Shown here in pieces: positions 4,731-6,658 of a stretch of 6,658 nt of DNA. Below the pieces are notes generated by a model that had not been told where the DNA came from, searched no databases, and saw only the letters and a list, made by a program, of their open reading frames with translations. Origin of the DNA: an uncultured Lachnospiraceae bacterium (lineage in GTDB: Bacteria; Bacillota_A; Clostridia; Lachnospirales; Lachnospiraceae); assembly GCA_946529195.1 (NCBI GenBank), contig CAMMZE010000058.1, positions 1 to 6,658 on the forward strand, in the 5' to 3' direction. A program made the position numbers and the translations under genes. Within the stretch, counting starts at the first letter, position 1, and each line of letters opens with the position of its first letter.

Positions 4731-6658
4731 ATGATGAGATTCTTGTGGAGGAGGCTTTCAGTCCTTTTTCTGATCGCTTTAACGGTTGTTACATTGACTG
4801 CAGGCGGGTTAAGGCAGGCACCTGAGGAGAACGCAGCAGAAACTGCCGGCATTCCGGAGGAGACCGCAGCAGAGTCTGTCAGCATTCCGGAGAAGACTGC
4901 AGCAGATCCTGCCGGATTTCCGGAGGAGAACAGGCTGATCGTGCGCACGGATTCTGACATCACAGATGCCGTGGATCCGTCGGCCAGCATGGAGCTGGAA
5001 GGAGGATATATTCTGTCTTTTGACAGCCAGCAGGACTGCCAGGCGGCAGCCGGCATTCTGGCCGGGATGGACAGTGTCGAGAGCGCGGAAAGTGATGCCG
5101 TGATCGGGATCTGTACAGATCAGGATGCGCTGCAGGAGGAGTCTGCCCCTGTGGAGACGGATCAGGAATCGGAAACAGCTCCTGCCTCAGAAGAGACGGA
5201 GAAGAACCAGGAGACCCTGCCGGAGACGGGATCAGAGACTTTGACGGAAACAGAATCAGAGACTCTGACGGAAAGGGAAGCCGGACCTGCAGAAACAGAC
5301 TCCGCAGAAGCTGCAGAAGAGGTTTCTTCTGAGACGGAAGAGATGGTGATGCAGTCAGAGTCAGACAGGCAGACACTTGAGAAAGAGACCGGATCGATCA
5401 GACCGGACCTGTGGAGAGAGCAGGCGGACAGGCAGGGGAAAAGCCTGGTTATCCTGATTGACACCGGAGCGGATGAGGCGGATATTCAGGCAGACCTGAC
5501 CGGCGAGGGAATCGGGGATACCAATGGCCATGGATCACAGATGAACCATCTGATCCGGCAGGCATCTGGAGGGAAGGCCTTTGTCGTCTCCCTGAAGGCG
5601 CTGGATGGCAGCGGCACAGGTCTGGTTTCCAATTTGTATTCCGCTGTATCCTATGCCATGCAAAGCAATGCAGATGTGATCAGCTTATGCGTTTCGGCGA
5701 AAGATGCCGGCCAGATGGAAGGCTTCAGGTCATTGCTTCGCGATGCGGCAGAGAAGGGAATCTGCGTGGTCTGCGCAGCAGGCAATAACGGGCTGGAAGC
5801 GGAGATGTATTGCCCTGGCAACGTCGAAGAGGTTCTGACGATCGGAGCCTGCGACAGCCAGGGAGCCATCCGGCCCCATTCCAATTACGGCAAGGCAATT
5901 GACTGTTTCTGCAGCGCAGGTTCAACTTCTGAAGCGGCAGCCCTGGTCAGCGGCTATGTCTGCCTTTATGGAGCAGACGGCCTTGGGGAGGCTTCTCAGG
6001 TATTTATGCCGGATGAGGTAACGGATCCGCTTGCCTGGGAAGCGGGCTATGCAGAGGACGACGGTCTCTTTCACATTTCTGCGGATACCATTAAGGCGGG
6101 CAGCAGCGTCAAGTTAAATGGCGGTTACAATGTCGGACCGGCAGTTTCTGCTTCCGGCAGCGATTATCTGGCGGAATATACCTTTCGGATCAACGGAAAC
6201 ACCGGCTTCTGCGGCAATATTGCCGCCAGCCGCGGCATGTATGCTTCCGCCTCCGGAACACGCAATTATGTTTGCGGAGTTTACGATTTTACAGATGTCG
6301 GCGGCAAGGATGTTGACTACATTGTTCAGCAGGTTTATGACAAAAATAAGGACTATAGCTACGGCGGCAGGACAATCGACGGCACACTTATCCGCAAGAT
6401 CCTTTATTACAGCGACGGAGCTCCCGGAGCATCTAAGTTTGGCTGGGAGTCTTTTGAAAAGGGGTATGCAGAAAACAGCTATGTATTTTCAGATCTTCCC
6501 GGCGCAAACAGAGACAGTGATCCGAACCGCAGCAAATATACAGGGAGCAATGCTTACCGCATGGGAGTTGTCTCCTGTGCCTGCTCCTATATATGGGGAC
6601 AGGAGATGGGACTTTGCACGGTAAATGAAGATTCCAGTTACAAGACCTATGTGATCGG
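4731..6658 (+). CDS. Exported subtilisin-like (S8 family) serine protease, 3' end outside window
   Basis: Open through the right edge: 642 codons visible. A strong AAGGAGGT (4717-4724) sits six bases before ATG 4731; ATG 4734 is an alternative. Residues 1-24 form a signal peptide or membrane anchor (R3, R7, R8, then a hydrophobic core). Residues 34-66 are three 11-residue repeats; about 67-127 (RLIVRTDSD..., YILSFDS, SVESAESD) resemble an I9-type propeptide; 129-220 are a Glu/Thr-rich linker (26 Glu and 15 Thr of 92). The catalytic core starts near 224: Asp244 in LIDTGAD, His267 in NGHGS, oxyanion Asn352 in AAGNNG, Ser400 in STSEAAALVSG. The triad looks intact, but the motifs deviate (HGSQ for HGTH, Ser-Thr-Ser for Gly-Thr-Ser, Ala for the usual Pro). 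The core is compact and cysteine-rich. From about 425 onward I recognise no domain. It probably acts outside the cell; substrate unknown. Confidence 0.85.
   Translation, partial: MMRFLWRRLSVLFLIALTVVTLTAGGLRQAPEENAAETAGIPEETAAESVSIPEKTAADPAGFPEENRLIVRTDSDITDAVDPSASMELEGGYILSFDSQQDCQAAAGILAGMDSVESAESDAVIGICTDQDALQEESAPVETDQESETAPASEETEKNQETLPETGSETLTETESETLTEREAGPAETDSAEAAEEVSSETEEMVMQSESDRQTLEKETGSIRPDLWREQADRQGKSLVILIDTGADEADIQADLTGEGIGDTNGHGSQMNHLIRQASGGKAFVVSLKALDGSGTGLVSNLYSAVSYAMQSNADVISLCVSAKDAGQMEGFRSLLRDAAEKGICVVCAAGNNGLEAEMYCPGNVEEVLTIGACDSQGAIRPHSNYGKAIDCFCSAGSTSEAAALVSGYVCLYGADGLGEASQVFMPDEVTDPLAWEAGYAEDDGLFHISADTIKAGSSVKLNGGYNVGPAVSASGSDYLAEYTFRINGNTGFCGNIAASRGMYASASGTRNYVCGVYDFTDVGGKDVDYIVQQVYDKNKDYSYGGRTIDGTLIRKILYYSDGAPGASKFGWESFEKGYAENSYVFSDLPGANRDSDPNRSKYTGSNAYRMGVVSCACSYIWGQEMGLCTVNEDSSYKTYVI
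4830..4928 (+). repeat. 33-bp tandem repeat, three copies, in the protease N-terminus
   Basis: Three consecutive 33-bp units (4830-4862, 4863-4895, 4896-4928) encode the 11-residue pattern [N/T]AA[E/D]-x3-[I/F]PE[E/K]. They lie right after the signal peptide and before the propeptide-like region. The encoded segment is Pro/Glu/Ala-rich and probably an unstructured tether. Confidence 0.8.

Noticed and set aside
4960..5464. Minus-strand Ser/Pro-rich frames opposite the protease gene
   Set aside because: They are shadows of the Glu/Thr-rich linker; the plus strand has a signal peptide, ribosome binding site and an intact protease triad.
6118..6624. Second plus-strand frame near the right edge
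   Set aside because: It overlaps the protease in another frame, lacks a ribosome binding site, and shows no family features, whereas the protease frame stays open to the edge.

Overview
The window looks like a chromosomal stretch from an anaerobic Firmicute, most likely class Clostridia and possibly Lachnospiraceae. This is an inference from strong AGGAGG-type ribosome binding sites, moderate GC content, intrinsic hairpin-plus-U terminators, and the protein families present. No rRNA, tRNA, CRISPR array or transposase gene was seen.

Layout. (1) Bases 1-109, minus strand: the first 36 codons of a gene that runs off the left edge and weakly resembles the start of DUF362 proteins. (2) Bases 110-261: a divergent regulatory region with an 18-bp inverted repeat and promoter-like elements. 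(3) Bases 262-3506, plus strand: larB, larC and larE, the three enzymes that build the nickel-pincer nucleotide (NPN) cofactor used by lactate racemase LarA and related enzymes. LarB carboxylates and hydrolyses nicotinic acid adenine dinucleotide, LarE adds sulfur, and LarC inserts nickel using CTP. larB and larC are separated by an unusual 230-bp spacer full of nested palindromes and 37-bp tandem repeats. larC is one uninterrupted frame and carries an 81-residue His/Asp-rich insert. LarE has the three cysteines expected of the iron-sulfur-cluster type. No larA is visible. (4) Bases 3488-3521: a palindromic terminator that contains the stop codons of both larE and the convergent next gene. (5) Bases 3496-4362, minus strand: a patatin-like phospholipase with an intact Ser-Asp dyad. 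(6) Bases 4363-4730: an intergenic region with a near-consensus plus-strand promoter, a structured leader of about 150 nt ending in an intrinsic-terminator-like hairpin, and a strong ribosome binding site. (7) Bases 4731 to the right edge, plus strand: an exported subtilisin-like (S8) protease with signal peptide, probable I9-type propeptide, Glu/Thr-rich linker, compressed catalytic core with D/H/S triad, and an unrecognised C-terminal region. It is open at the right edge.

The lar genes form one functional unit (nickel cofactor synthesis). The phospholipase and the protease are separate transcription units with no evident link to it. The two parts least explained by known families are the larB-larC repeat spacer and the structured leader before the protease gene.
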